A DNA stretch of 64,000 nucleotides, from contig NZ_JASHIC010000009.1 of assembly GCF_030056705.1 (NCBI RefSeq), forward strand, positions 62,001-126,000, read 5' to 3'. Each line of letters begins with the position of its first letter. Position 1 is the first letter of the stretch. Below are positions 16,176 through 26,598 of this stretch, piece after piece. A program made the translations under genes and the position numbers. The notes beneath the pieces were generated by a model. It saw nothing but the letters and a program-made list of their open reading frames with translations, ran no database searches and was not told the DNA's origin. This stretch comes from Flectobacillus longus (GTDB lineage Bacteria > Bacteroidota > Bacteroidia > Cytophagales > Spirosomataceae).

Positions 16176-16874
16176 CTATTTGTATTGAATTTTCTGGATA
16201 GGAGAGAAAATCATATCCTCGACACCAGCAATCTTTAAGCCCACACGTGCGTACACATAATTTTGATCTGGATTAATGGTTGGAACGTTAACAGACATTT
16301 TGATACCTGTTAGATTAGTTACGTTAGCACCAGATAGGTTTGTGGCTGCGATATTTGTGCTACCAGCCACGAACTGCGTCTTGTTGATATAAAGACTCAC
16401 ACGCTCAATACTTTTGGCGTTAGCGTCCGTTATAACCTTGCTGAGATCGAAGGTAGTTGAGACTACTCCAGCTTCATTGGCAAATTTGGCATTACGGATC
16501 AAATAATAGGGCGTTACTTCTATGTCGATATTTTGATTATCCTTCAAATCAACATACAAAGTATCGGATGAACTACCTTGTTGTGCTTTGGTCATGAACG
16601 GTCCTTGACCTTTAGGAATAATCAATTTGTATTTTCCTGCAAACAATAAAGAAGAAAACGTACCTTCTTGCGAAACGGTTACATCGATAGGCGCTAATTT
16701 TCCCCAACCAGGCTCCCAAAGCTGCATACCTACTTGGCTGTATTCGAGATTTAAAGGTTCGCCTCCATACACGATGCGACCTTTGAGTGTAATTGATGGT
16801 GCTACATAGTTATCCTTTGAACAGGCAACCAAAAGTAGTCCGGCAAGCACAACGAAGTATTTTAAAATTTTCAT
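16176..16874 (-). CDS. DUF3823 lipoprotein of a sus operon (SusE-position surface glycan-binding candidate)
   Basis: 232 residues with a lipobox (LLVAC, Cys about 18). The N-terminal half (about 28-120) contains the DUF3823 pattern ITLKGRIVYGGEPLNLEYSQVGMQLWEPGWG, a prealbumin-like sandwich. The C-terminal half holds a second sandwich with YLIRNAKF and ERVSLYINKTQF. Genes of this family follow susD in many Bacteroidota loci, where the product is thought to sit on the cell surface and help bind glycan. It starts 19 bases after the SusD stop and is the last gene before a strong terminator. The ligand is unknown. Confidence 0.85.
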   Translation of the reverse strand: MKILKYFVVLAGLLLVACSKDNYVAPSITLKGRIVYGGEPLNLEYSQVGMQLWEPGWGKLAPIDVTVSQEGTFSSLLFAGKYKLIIPKGQGPFMTKAQQGSSSDTLYVDLKDNQNIDIEVTPYYLIRNAKFANEAGVVSTTFDLSKVITDANAKSIERVSLYINKTQFVAGSTNIAATNLSGANVTNLTGIKMSVNVPTINPDQNYVYARVGLKIAGVEDMIFSPIQKIQYK

Positions 16875-16893
16875 ATTGAATTAAATTGAATGT

Positions 16894-18783
16894 CTATTGA
16901 TTTGGGTTTCTCACAATTTTAGGGTTGTTACTGATGATATCGTCACCAATTCTTGAATAGTAATTACCCATCAAGAAACGGTCAGCACCAGTTACACGTG
17001 TCAATTTGACCACCTTGAAAATCCATTTGTCATGGTTAGCTGTGTTTGGCGCATAGATACGATACGGCCAAAGTGAGTACGGCTGAGTATTACGTTTGGT
17101 CGCTTTATCAAGTTCTGCGTTTAATTCAGTAGGGGAGATGCTATTCCCGTCTTGAATTAGGTGAGCAATTCTCCAACGTTTCATATCGTAAAGCGTATGA
17201 CCTTCAAATGCTAACTCTACACGACGCTCGTGAGCAATACGGTCGAAGCTAATATCGTTGGCTGTAAGCGCTTTGGTTAGACCAGCACGAGCACGAAGTG
17301 AGTTCATGTATTGAGCAGACAAGTCTTTTTGACCTAACTCGAATGCTGCTTCTGCTGCATTGAGTAATACTTCTCCAAAACGATAGCGAACAAACCAAAC
17401 TTCAGATTGAACCCCACGCTGACCAGAACCAACAGCAGGATCAAGATATTTTCTTAGATAAAATCCAGTTTGTGCAGTAAATTCAAAGCCGTCGATTGGT
17501 CCGTCAAAGCCTACAACTTGTTCTGCTAGCGTTTTACCCGGTAATACCTTTTGTGCACCACGGTCTGTACCACTGATAATAGAACCATCTGCCAACTGAT
17601 AGCCAGCCCAAATATCTACAGCTCTACCTTTAAATTTACTTCCAGGAAGAATAACAGTACCAGCCAAACGAGCATCACGGCCAGCAAAAATGTCGCTAAT
17701 ACCTGAATAATACACAGGAGTACCGTCGCTGTTGGTTGTTGGAAGTGGCGCATAAGTATTGTCCAACTTTTCAAATGCTTGAACAAAGTTCAAAGAAGGG
17801 TTAATGCGTCCGCCTTCTTCTTCCTCAGCTCCATAACGTGGTTGGTTGACAACAGTAAAATTGTGAGTTTTACCAGATTGTAGTTTAAAATCTTCTACAA
17901 AGATCACCTCAGGGTTATTTGCTTTATCATAGAAAATAGAAGCAAAGTTTTCAGACAAATCAGGTTTTTTGTTGTACAAGCTATAAGCCCCTGCTTTTCC
18001 AGAAATTAAGTCTTGAGCATAACCTAGGGCTTTATTGTAGTAACCAGTTGCCAAACTACTTGGAATCCCAACTTCACCGCCTGAGAGCGTCACAACAGGT
18101 GTATTTGTTCCATAGCGAGCAATAGATGCTGCATAAAGGGCAGCACGAGAAGCCATGGCTAATACGGCACCTTTGGTTGCTCTTGATTTTTCCGAAGTAC
18201 TTGATGGAAGTTTATCTTTGATGTCATCGGATTCTTTCAAGATAAAATCATACACCTCGGATTCTTTAGCACGAGGATTACGCAGATATGTAGGGTCGCC
18301 ACTAAAGTCATAAGTAAGAGGTTCAAGAATTAACGGCACCCCCCCCATTCTTTTAACCAATTCAAAGTAATAGGAAGCTCTTAAAAATCTTGCTTCTGCC
18401 AAGAATCGTTCTTTGGAAGCAGCGTCGAGGGCTGTTGCATTATTACATTTTTGGATAAAGAGATTTAAGTCACGGATGTAACCATAATCCCAAGCTCCCC
18501 AAGCACCATAGTCCCAGCCTGTGTTTTGGAAGTTTCCATACTGTCCTGCTTCTGACCAAAATGCTTCGTTGAAGTCAGAGATAGCTGTCCAGTTTTTTAC
18601 AGTACCAAGATCAACGTATCTGTTATATAAATCGCCTAAAACCGACAGCGCTTGGTCTGGACTAGACCATACTTGTTGTTCTGTTAAAATATTGGTTGGT
18701 TTTCTGTCAAGGAAGGCATCATCATTACACGACCAACAAATTCCAAGACTTGCCAAAAGAATACTATATATCGTTTTTTTCAT
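16894..18783 (-). CDS. SusD/RagB-family nutrient-binding outer-membrane lipoprotein
   Basis: About 629 residues from the ATG at 18783. An upstream in-frame TTG at 18795 is less likely. A lipobox ends at ICWSC. The N-terminal SusD segment (DDAFLDRKPTNILTEQQVWSSPDQALSVLGDLYNRY), tetratricopeptide-like helices (ARFLRASYYFELVKRMGGVPLI) and the C-terminal family motif RHERRVELAFEGHTLYDMKRWRIA-type segment (here DRIAHERRVELAFEG) are all present. It caps the SusC channel and captures oligosaccharide. It lies 18 bases after the SusC stop and 19 before the DUF3823 gene. Confidence 0.95.
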   Translation of the reverse strand: MKKTIYSILLASLGICWSCNDDAFLDRKPTNILTEQQVWSSPDQALSVLGDLYNRYVDLGTVKNWTAISDFNEAFWSEAGQYGNFQNTGWDYGAWGAWDYGYIRDLNLFIQKCNNATALDAASKERFLAEARFLRASYYFELVKRMGGVPLILEPLTYDFSGDPTYLRNPRAKESEVYDFILKESDDIKDKLPSSTSEKSRATKGAVLAMASRAALYAASIARYGTNTPVVTLSGGEVGIPSSLATGYYNKALGYAQDLISGKAGAYSLYNKKPDLSENFASIFYDKANNPEVIFVEDFKLQSGKTHNFTVVNQPRYGAEEEEGGRINPSLNFVQAFEKLDNTYAPLPTTNSDGTPVYYSGISDIFAGRDARLAGTVILPGSKFKGRAVDIWAGYQLADGSIISGTDRGAQKVLPGKTLAEQVVGFDGPIDGFEFTAQTGFYLRKYLDPAVGSGQRGVQSEVWFVRYRFGEVLLNAAEAAFELGQKDLSAQYMNSLRARAGLTKALTANDISFDRIAHERRVELAFEGHTLYDMKRWRIAHLIQDGNSISPTELNAELDKATKRNTQPYSLWPYRIYAPNTANHDKWIFKVVKLTRVTGADRFLMGNYYSRIGDDIISNNPKIVRNPNQ

Positions 18784-18801
18784 TTTCGGATTCAAAATTA
18801 A

Positions 18802-21800
18802 TTAGATAGAAAGGTTAAGACCGATGTTAACAAACTTACTTTGAGGATATTGCAAACCATTGTCGTCAGCAATTTCTGGGTCAACACCATATTCTTTCAG
18901 GTTGTCGAAAGAGAACATATTGTATGCGTTGATATACACGCGTGCTCTCTGAACCTTGACTTTATCTAGGATTGATTTTGGTAACTGGTAGCCTAATTCG
19001 AGAGTACGAGCACGTAAGTAAGTTACGTTTTGCAACCAGAAAGTAGAGTTACGGTTGTAGTTGCTATGTCCACCGTTGTTGTATCTGAGTGCAGGGAAAC
19101 GACCCGGAATCCATTCGCTATTGATATTAAAAGGATCAGTGCGATGCCATCTGTCTGTCAAAAGGGAGTTTAAAGCACCATCATTTTGGTATGCCCATCT
19201 TTGTTCCCAGTTTTGGTTCCAAGAGTACATGCTACCACCAGAGAAGTCAGCTGTTAGAGAGAAGCCTTTCCAACCTACTGATACGTTAAAGCCAAAGTTT
19301 ATCGTTGGCTGACCTGTAGTCGTGTAACCAATCGGACGAACATCGTATTGGTCGATTTTACCATCACCGTTGATGTCTTTGTAAATCAAATCACCAGGAA
19401 GTAGCGTACGGTTTCCTTGACCATCGATGTTTACAGGATAAGCATTGATTTCCTCCATAGTTTTGAACTGACCAGTGGTTTCGTAGCCCCAGAAAATACC
19501 TGTATAACGATTCTCGATTGAGTTACGGTAGTTATCCCAAGAGTTGTTGAAGATTGGTTTGTACGTTTCAACCGTTTTGCTTCGAGCGTAAGAAAGGTTT
19601 CCTCCGATACTGTAGCTAAAATCTCCTTTTTTGTTATTGTATTGAAGGGCAATTTCACCACCTGATTGGGCGTCGCTATTTACGTTTTCGTCTGGAAGGC
19701 TATAGCCTAATTCGCTTGGTACTAAGATGTCATATTTACGACCTCTCAAGCCAGTTCTTAAACGATGGAAATAATCTACGCTACCTGTCAATTTTGTGCC
19801 TAGCAAAGAGAAGTCTGCACCGATGTCGGTAACCTTACTTTTAAACCAAGAAATGTTTGTGATTGGTTGACCCTTGTCACGGCTAGTAACTACTGGCGTA
19901 CCACTCAAAATAACAGTTCCTGCATTGTAGTTATAACCAGTTAAGTAGTCATAAGCACCAATACCAATGTTATCATCACCCAATACCCCGTAAGAAGCTC
20001 TGAATTTTAAATCATCCAAAATGCTTTTTGAACCTAGAATATTTTTCATAAAAGGCTCATCTGTAATTCTCCAACCAATTGAAGCAGAAGGGAATACGCC
20101 TACACGCTTATCTGGTGTAAATTTCCATGAGGCATCGCGACGAGCAGAAACTTCAACATAATATTTGTTAGCAAAGTTGTAGTTGAAACGACCGATATAA
20201 CCAATTCTAGCTTCCTCGTTGTCTGTATCGTTGTAGGTATCCATTGTTGTGAAATACACTAGTGGCAACACGTTTGTTTTTGGCACCGAGTGAACCCACT
20301 GGTCTTGGTATCTTTGCTCCTGACGTTCTGTTACAAATACTCCTCCTACGTTATGTTTTCCGAAAGTATTATTATAACTTAATTGACCTTGATAGATATT
20401 ACGCATTACTTTGCGAGTACCTCTTTCACGCCAAGGGTTGGTACTACCACCAGTTACTTTATAGCTATTGTCTGTTGGGTTATAGGTATACGCTTGATAC
20501 GTATATTCATGTCCATTCATAACACGGTCAGCAATGTAGTAAGAATACATACCTCTGGCTGTCAAACCTTTCACGCCCGGAATTTGGTATTCTCCTGTAA
20601 AATTGGCTTGCATTACACGCCAGTCTTCACGCCAGTAACCTCCTAATTTTTTGTTGTTATAAGCCCAGTTTGTTTCGTTGTGCTTAATATCGTTCAAATA
20701 CTCTGGATTGTCATTTGCATAAGGGCGTTCGAAAGGACGGTTTCTCAAAATAGCAAATCTTGGTAACCAGTAATCATCTGCTCCAGGGATACCCGGTTGG
20801 TCACGTGTTTCGATACGACCGTTGATTTGTACACCCACTTTCAAACGATTTGAGATTTGAGCATCTACATTACTTTGGATATTGCTTCTTTGGAAAGTAA
20901 ACTCACGACCTAATACCGAACTTTGAGCTAAACGTGTAGCAGATAAGTAATAAGTAATTTTGTCTGAACCACCCGTTGCACTGATATTCAATGAATTAAG
21001 AGGAGCATTTCCTTGAATGATAAAGTCTTTCCAGTTGAAAGTTTGATAACCATATTCTGTTCCAACCTTATATTTTTCAAGCTCTGTCTTTGTCATAGCT
21101 GTTGTAAAAAATTGGTTTACATCAGCATCTACTTTTCCCAACCACCACTGATAAGAGTCATTTACTACACTTGGGAATCGTGACCAGTTTTGCCATCCTG
21201 TATAGGTATCTACATTAATGGTATTTTTAGAACCAGCTTTTCCTCTTTTGGTAGTTACAACAACAACCCCGTTAGCAGCACGAACCCCATAGATAGCCGC
21301 GGAAGCATCTTTCAACACAGAGATACTTTCGATGTCGTTAGGAGCAATGTTGTTAAACTGACCAGCATCTTGTTGAATACCATCGATTACGTAAAGGGGA
21401 TCACCCATATTACGAATTTGGATGTTGGCACTTGCACCAGGACGACCATCAGCCATACGGAAAGTTACCCCTGGGATTTTACCTGCCAAACCCGCACTTA
21501 CCGTTGACCCTCCGTGTACTTTTTCAATATCTTTTGAAGTTACAACTGAGATAGCACCTGTCAAAGATTCTTTCTTTTGAGTACCGTAACCTACAACTAC
21601 AACTTCATCGAGACTTTTTACATCTGCTAAAAGTTTTACCTCGAGAAACGTACGATTGTTGATAGCTACTTCTTGACTAACGAAGCCAATAGAAGAAAAA
21701 ATCAAGGTCACATTTTGATTACTTACGTTGATAGTAAACTCCCCTGAAGCATTGGTACTTGCTCCTTTGTTGGGTGTTCCTTTCACAAGAATGTTTACTC

Positions 21801-22017
21801 CAGCGATTGGCTCGCCTTTTTCATCAACAACCTTACCTTTTACCGTCTGATCGGCGATAAGGCTACTGACATTACTTGAATTACTGTTTAAAAATCCCGC
21901 AGTTGTTGTTGCTGTAACATCCTTGACGCCAATCAAGTTGAGCAGCAAACAGGCCACAGGGATTTGTACCACAGATTTTTTCATCCATGGTGATAGTAAT
22001 AGTCTAGATTGATTCAT
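18802..22017 (-). CDS. SusC/RagA-family TonB-linked outer-membrane transporter
   Basis: 1071 residues. After a signal region (starting at residue 1 or at Met12, MKKSVVQIPV) come a carboxypeptidase-regulatory domain (about 55-140, TVKGKVVDEKGEPIAGVNILVKGT), the SusC-type TonB region DEVVVVGYGTQKK, a plug (GDPLYVIDGIQQDAGQ, IESISVLKDASAAIYGVRAANGVVVVTTKRG) and a large barrel ending NIGLNLSI. It imports oligosaccharides together with the SusD protein encoded downstream. The leader upstream contains two hairpins and a possible antisense RNA. The hybrid two-component gene lies just upstream in the same direction. Confidence 0.95.
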   Translation of the reverse strand: MNQSRLLLSPWMKKSVVQIPVACLLLNLIGVKDVTATTTAGFLNSNSSNVSSLIADQTVKGKVVDEKGEPIAGVNILVKGTPNKGASTNASGEFTINVSNQNVTLIFSSIGFVSQEVAINNRTFLEVKLLADVKSLDEVVVVGYGTQKKESLTGAISVVTSKDIEKVHGGSTVSAGLAGKIPGVTFRMADGRPGASANIQIRNMGDPLYVIDGIQQDAGQFNNIAPNDIESISVLKDASAAIYGVRAANGVVVVTTKRGKAGSKNTINVDTYTGWQNWSRFPSVVNDSYQWWLGKVDADVNQFFTTAMTKTELEKYKVGTEYGYQTFNWKDFIIQGNAPLNSLNISATGGSDKITYYLSATRLAQSSVLGREFTFQRSNIQSNVDAQISNRLKVGVQINGRIETRDQPGIPGADDYWLPRFAILRNRPFERPYANDNPEYLNDIKHNETNWAYNNKKLGGYWREDWRVMQANFTGEYQIPGVKGLTARGMYSYYIADRVMNGHEYTYQAYTYNPTDNSYKVTGGSTNPWRERGTRKVMRNIYQGQLSYNNTFGKHNVGGVFVTERQEQRYQDQWVHSVPKTNVLPLVYFTTMDTYNDTDNEEARIGYIGRFNYNFANKYYVEVSARRDASWKFTPDKRVGVFPSASIGWRITDEPFMKNILGSKSILDDLKFRASYGVLGDDNIGIGAYDYLTGYNYNAGTVILSGTPVVTSRDKGQPITNISWFKSKVTDIGADFSLLGTKLTGSVDYFHRLRTGLRGRKYDILVPSELGYSLPDENVNSDAQSGGEIALQYNNKKGDFSYSIGGNLSYARSKTVETYKPIFNNSWDNYRNSIENRYTGIFWGYETTGQFKTMEEINAYPVNIDGQGNRTLLPGDLIYKDINGDGKIDQYDVRPIGYTTTGQPTINFGFNVSVGWKGFSLTADFSGGSMYSWNQNWEQRWAYQNDGALNSLLTDRWHRTDPFNINSEWIPGRFPALRYNNGGHSNYNRNSTFWLQNVTYLRARTLELGYQLPKSILDKVKVQRARVYINAYNMFSFDNLKEYGVDPEIADDNGLQYPQSKFVNIGLNLSI

Positions 22018-22142
22018 AAATTTGAAAGATTTGTTCGTATTGTTTTAGTTTTCGAGCAATAAAAATCCACAACTGACGCCAATCAGTTGAGTATGAACAA
22101 ACGACCAGTCAGGGATGGGACAAGCATCCTTGACTTTTTTTT
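22017..22142 (+). ncRNA. Candidate antisense small RNA in the susC leader
   Basis: On the strand opposite susC, TAAATTTG (22017-22024) matches the -7 consensus. Downstream come hairpin 1 (CAACTGA, six bases, TCAGTTG; 22070-22089) and hairpin 2 (22108-22117 with 22125-22134, one G-T pair), followed by eight T (22135-22142), an intrinsic terminator. A transcript from about 22031 would be ~110 nt. No clear -33 box was found. Cis-antisense RNAs near susC genes are known in Bacteroides (the DonS type), which makes this plausible. Only expression data can confirm it. Confidence 0.45.
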
Positions 22143-22430
22143 GAGATTGAAATACACGTTATCTTATCATAGTTTTTTCATGTAGTAAAGAGAAATTCTT
22201 GCTTAGATTAGGGGAGCTATTGGTACAATAGTGAACTTCTCTCGACTTAGTAGGTTTATACTCTATAACCTCAGAGTTTAAGGATTGCTTAGTACTAGTG
22301 CTGGATTATGAGTTATAAATCGAGAGTGTAATTTTTTAATTATCACTATTTTACATTCAAAATCAAACAACTATCATTCTGCACGACTACTCTTATTCAT
22401 TTAAAGGTATTTTTCTTTTAGTAATGTACA
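22143..22430. other. Upstream region of the first susC operon
   Basis: No gene is seen. A short palindrome CTATTGGTACAATAG lies at 22217-22231 and might be a regulator site. I found no convincing -7 box for susC on the minus strand. Confidence 0.35.
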
Positions 22431-25400
22431 CTATCTTTTCTTGGCATATTCGGAAGGACGAATGCCAAATTGCTTTAAAAAGCTTCTTCCAAACTGTGCT
22501 TGCGAATTAAAGCCAGTCATACTGGCTATGGTTTGTATTTTATAATCACTTTGAACTAATAACTCTGCTGCTTTTTTGAGTCTTGTTACAATAATCAATT
22601 CGTTGGGAGAAAGATTGGCTACTGATTTAATTTTTCGGTAAAGTGTTGGGCGACTCATATTCATGGTTTCGGCCAGTAAATCTACATCCAGTTGATTATT
22701 GTCTAAATTTTGGAAAATAATTTCTGTAATCTTTTCTAAAAACGCTTCATCGGATTTGCTATGCGCCATATTTTTGAGATGCACCAGCGGCGAATTAGCA
22801 AAATAATCTTTAACCTTAGTTCTGTTAATCAATAAGTTAGAAATTTGCATGAGCAAATAATCTAAAGAAAATGGCTTTTCGATATAAGCATCTGCACCAA
22901 GTTCAAGACCTACAATTTTTGCCTGAAGAGTATTTTTAGCCGTCAACAGAATCACAGGAATGTGTGAGTATTGTTGGTTACTTTTCAGATATTTACAAAG
23001 TTCAAATCCATCCATTATAGGCATCATTACATCGGACAATACCAACTGAACAGACTCAGATTCAATGAGTTCTAATGCTACCTGCCCGTTGTTGGCACGT
23101 AAGATATGGTAATTTTCTTCAAGCTTTTCGCCAATAAATTGCGCAATTTCGTAATTATCTTCTACCAAAAGTATAGTTGGTCGTTCGTCTTGTGAAATTT
23201 TTTGAGGAATATTATTAGAACTTACTGAAACTACCTCTTTTCGAATATCAAATTCATAGGCATGATGAATGGGTAATTCTAGGAGAAAAATATTCATATT
23301 CTTTGAATCTATCACCTTCAATACTCCATCATGAAGCTCTGCCAACGAGCGGGCAAGTGCTAATCCTATACCTGTTCCTCGTTGATTTTTTACATTATTC
23401 ATTCGATAAAATGGCTCAAAAATTCGCTGGCGATAATCTTCTGGAATTAACAAGCCATCGTTTTGAACTTCAATCGAAAAGTGAGTTTCGTCTATTGAAT
23501 ATAATTTGATAATCGCCTTATGTTCAGCGTATTTTACTGCATTATCAATAAGGTTACTGATGATTTTTTGAAATGCCTCACGGTCGACAGACGCCCAAAA
23601 ATCTTCATTGGGTAGTTGTAGCTCAAAGCTTATTTGCTTGAATGTTGCCATTGGATAAAACTCCTCAAAGCGTTCTTGTAAAAACTGGCTGATATTCATT
23701 TTTACAAAATTCAAACTAAAACCGTTGGCTTCTGTTTTACGAAAATCCAAGAGTTGATTCGTTAACTCCAGCAATCTATCCGTGTTTTTCTCAATCACCT
23801 GCAAGCCTGACGACAACGCATTATTCTCAGTATTTTTTTTTATCAAATCCTCCAGTGGCGCCTTAATAAGCGTCAGTGGTGTACGGATTTCATGAGTAAC
23901 ATTGGTGAAAAACTCAATTTTGGCGGCATAAATTTCCTTTTCTTTTTCAATTTCAAGCATATCAATTTTACGCTGATTTTGCTGATTGATATACTCATGG
24001 TACATTTGAATACCAAAGTAAATAGCCAACAAAATTACAATACTGTAAAGTATATACGCAATTCCGCTTGCCCAAAAAGGAGGACTAACCTCAATTTCTA
24101 GCACGGCCATCTCTTCACTCCAGATGCCACTCCCATTCGAAGCTTTCACCTTAAACGTATAGGAGCCAGGGGCAAGTTTGGTAAAATATACCTTTCTGTT
24201 AGTTTTTAATAAATTCCAGCCTTTGTCTAAGCCTTCGAGCATATACATGTACTCGGTGGTTTGGGGTGAGGTATAGCTTAGGGCGGCAAAGTCTAAACTA
24301 AAAGTGGATTGTGTATGGTCTAAAGTTATGCTTTTGGTAAACGAAATTGAGCGTTCGAGTGGAGAGTTTTCATTCCCAATCTTTAACTCTTGATTGTCTA
24401 CTTGAATACCCGTCAGGTATACTGGGGGTACAAAAGCATTTTGCATAAAAGTATCAGGTGTAAAACTATTTAGACCCTTTACACTTCCAAAGTACATTCG
24501 TCCTTCATCGTCTTTGAAGGCGGAGCTATAGTTAAACTGGTCGCTCAAAATTCCATTTGATTTGGTATAAGTTGCTAGTTTGTTGCGTTCAAAATCATAC
24601 GCACAAAGGCCTTTTGAAGTACTTATCCAAAGTTTATGATGTTGGTCTTCTAATATTTTGTAAAAAACATCGCTCGGAAAACCGTCTTTTGTTCCAAATC
24701 TTCTGAATTTTCCTGTTTTTCTATCCAGTAAATTCAATCCATTTTCGGTTGTAACCCATATACGGTTGGCATGGTCGATAAAAATGCCATTGATAGCGTT
24801 ACAACTGATAGAGGTAGTGTCGTTTTCGCTTGAACGAAAATTGACTGCTCGATTATGTTTAAAATCTATACAGCGTAATCCTTCACGAGTTGTACCTGTC
24901 CAAATGTTTCCTTCTTTATCTTCTGTAACTGTAATAAAATGCCCGTAGGTAGTTCGATCACAAAGGGGCGTAAAGTCTTGTGTTTTTTCGTGAAAACGAA
25001 ACAGCCCGTTAGATGTGGCTACCAAAATCATATTAGATTTTGTTCGATAGAGTGTTTCTACAAAATTACTTTTCAAGCTTCTTGGCCCATTTCCTGCCAC
25101 AAAGTGCTTCACTACTTTTCCAGAAGGAATATCAAGAATATCTAGTCCAGACTCAAATGCGCCGACCCATAGCTTATCACCAACAGTCATTAGCCCATGA
25201 ATATTAGAGTGGGAAAGACTATTGGGTTTTCCGTCAGGCTTAAAATGGGTAAACTGACGAGTTTTGAGGTTGAGTTTATTCAAGCCATTGTCTTCAGTTC
25301 CAATCCACAGATTTCCAAATTTGTCTTCACAAATTTCTCTTACGGCATTTCCTGTAATACTATTATTGGCTCCTTGGTTAAAATATTTATCAAATGCTAC

Positions 25401-26387
25401 GTGTTGAGTAGGCAAATAGTTGATACCTCCAAAGTATGTTCCAATCCAAATTCCACCTTCACGATCTTTCGAAAGTGTGTACAGCGCATTGTCTGAGATG
25501 GAGTAAGGATTACTATATTCATGTTTTAGATTGATATATTTTCTAGCTTGTAAATAATAAATATACAGTCCTGACTCTGTGGCAATCCAATATTCATCTT
25601 CGGTACGATGCATAAAATCTCGCACATAGATGGCTGTTTTATTGGAATTGTAAGTCAATATATCTTCATAAGTTTTTGTCTTGGTATTAAATAATTTTAC
25701 CCCTTGACTTGAAGTACCAATCAAAATCGCATTTTGCTTGGTATCATAAATTTTGTCTATCCAATGAGAAATAGCAGGAGCAGATTTCTCAAACATATTG
25801 TACTTTTTCAACGATTTGCTGAGCGTATTATATTCCCACAAATTACCGTCTGTGGTAGCTAACCAAATCTGTTGTTTATTGAGGATAAAAGAAGTAATAT
25901 CTATTCGTTCTTTTCCTGTATCTAATCTTTCTGTCTTATGTGTTTTGGGGTTATAAATCTGTAAGGTGTAATCTTTGATGAACCAAACATTGCCTTCGTC
26001 ATCTGTTTTGATAGTGCGAATAAAATGCTCTTTAGTATCTGGCAATAAACTAAATTGTTCTGTAATGGTATTGTACTGATAAATTCCTGCGTAAGTGCCT
26101 ACCCAAATGGTTTGTTGGTCTCCCTCACAAATTGAAAACACAGTATTGTTTCCTAAGCTTTTGGGATTGTTTTCTATTTTTCTAAAAACCTTAAAAGAGT
26201 ACCCGTCAAAACGGTTGAGCCCGTCTTTAGTCCCAAACCATAAGAAGCCTTTACTGTCTTGCATGCTACACATTACTGAGTTGTAAGAAAGATTATCTTC
26301 TACTTCATAATGACGAAAACTGAAAGACTGAGCCATTAATTGTTGGCACCATAAAACAAATAATACTATTGTAAGATTAAGTTTCAA
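22431..26387 (-). CDS. Hybrid two-component system sensor-regulator (HTCS) of the PUL
   Basis: 1318 residues in one chain. Order: signal peptide (about 1-19), a periplasmic sensor of two seven-bladed Reg_prop propellers (about 25-690, repeated GLNRFD, IWIGT and LWIST motifs), a Y_Y_Y domain (about 690-770), a transmembrane helix (about 778-798), a HisKA domain with THEIRTPLTLI (His about 831), a HATPase (about 940-1045, GTGIGLALARSL), a receiver (about 1065-1185, SDVMMPIMDG, Asp about 1117, and EKPF) and an AraC-type helix-turn-helix (about 1225-1318). It senses a periplasmic oligosaccharide and activates neighbouring sus and glycosidase genes. All phosphorelay residues are present. The only in-frame start giving the signal peptide is TTG at 26387, which is unusual. 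Confidence 0.93.
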   Translation of the reverse strand: MKLNLTIVLFVLWCQQLMAQSFSFRHYEVEDNLSYNSVMCSMQDSKGFLWFGTKDGLNRFDGYSFKVFRKIENNPKSLGNNTVFSICEGDQQTIWVGTYAGIYQYNTITEQFSLLPDTKEHFIRTIKTDDEGNVWFIKDYTLQIYNPKTHKTERLDTGKERIDITSFILNKQQIWLATTDGNLWEYNTLSKSLKKYNMFEKSAPAISHWIDKIYDTKQNAILIGTSSQGVKLFNTKTKTYEDILTYNSNKTAIYVRDFMHRTEDEYWIATESGLYIYYLQARKYINLKHEYSNPYSISDNALYTLSKDREGGIWIGTYFGGINYLPTQHVAFDKYFNQGANNSITGNAVREICEDKFGNLWIGTEDNGLNKLNLKTRQFTHFKPDGKPNSLSHSNIHGLMTVGDKLWVGAFESGLDILDIPSGKVVKHFVAGNGPRSLKSNFVETLYRTKSNMILVATSNGLFRFHEKTQDFTPLCDRTTYGHFITVTEDKEGNIWTGTTREGLRCIDFKHNRAVNFRSSENDTTSISCNAINGIFIDHANRIWVTTENGLNLLDRKTGKFRRFGTKDGFPSDVFYKILEDQHHKLWISTSKGLCAYDFERNKLATYTKSNGILSDQFNYSSAFKDDEGRMYFGSVKGLNSFTPDTFMQNAFVPPVYLTGIQVDNQELKIGNENSPLERSISFTKSITLDHTQSTFSLDFAALSYTSPQTTEYMYMLEGLDKGWNLLKTNRKVYFTKLAPGSYTFKVKASNGSGIWSEEMAVLEIEVSPPFWASGIAYILYSIVILLAIYFGIQMYHEYINQQNQRKIDMLEIEKEKEIYAAKIEFFTNVTHEIRTPLTLIKAPLEDLIKKNTENNALSSGLQVIEKNTDRLLELTNQLLDFRKTEANGFSLNFVKMNISQFLQERFEEFYPMATFKQISFELQLPNEDFWASVDREAFQKIISNLIDNAVKYAEHKAIIKLYSIDETHFSIEVQNDGLLIPEDYRQRIFEPFYRMNNVKNQRGTGIGLALARSLAELHDGVLKVIDSKNMNIFLLELPIHHAYEFDIRKEVVSVSSNNIPQKISQDERPTILLVEDNYEIAQFIGEKLEENYHILRANNGQVALELIESESVQLVLSDVMMPIMDGFELCKYLKSNQQYSHIPVILLTAKNTLQAKIVGLELGADAYIEKPFSLDYLLMQISNLLINRTKVKDYFANSPLVHLKNMAHSKSDEAFLEKITEIIFQNLDNNQLDVDLLAETMNMSRPTLYRKIKSVANLSPNELIIVTRLKKAAELLVQSDYKIQTIASMTGFNSQAQFGRSFLKQFGIRPSEYAKKR

Positions 26388-26553
26388 TTTACTAGGTTTT
26401 TTTGTTGGGTAAAGATAAATTTAATTCCTAGATGCAGAAAATTGTAAATATAGTAAATTTAGGTGTAGAGGCTATATTGAGAAGATTTGAATAAAAAATG
26501 AACAAAAATGAACAATTTAAAATCCCAAATTTATAGTTCTTTCTGTTCAGAAA

Positions 26554-26588
26554 CTGTGGCTATTAGTCAGCAGAACAAATAGCCACAG
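26554..26588 (-). terminator. Hairpin after the DUF4965 gene
   Basis: CTGTGGCTATT and AATAGCCACAG form a perfect 11-bp stem over a 13-base loop, 10 bases beyond the stop codon of the leftward gene. Only a short TTTC follows, so termination may be weak. Confidence 0.5.
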
Positions 26589-26598
26589 AGTCTCGATT

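Noticed and set aside
18784-18795. TTG start of the first SusD
   Set aside because: ATG at 18783 gives the standard lipoprotein signal and correct spacing from susC.
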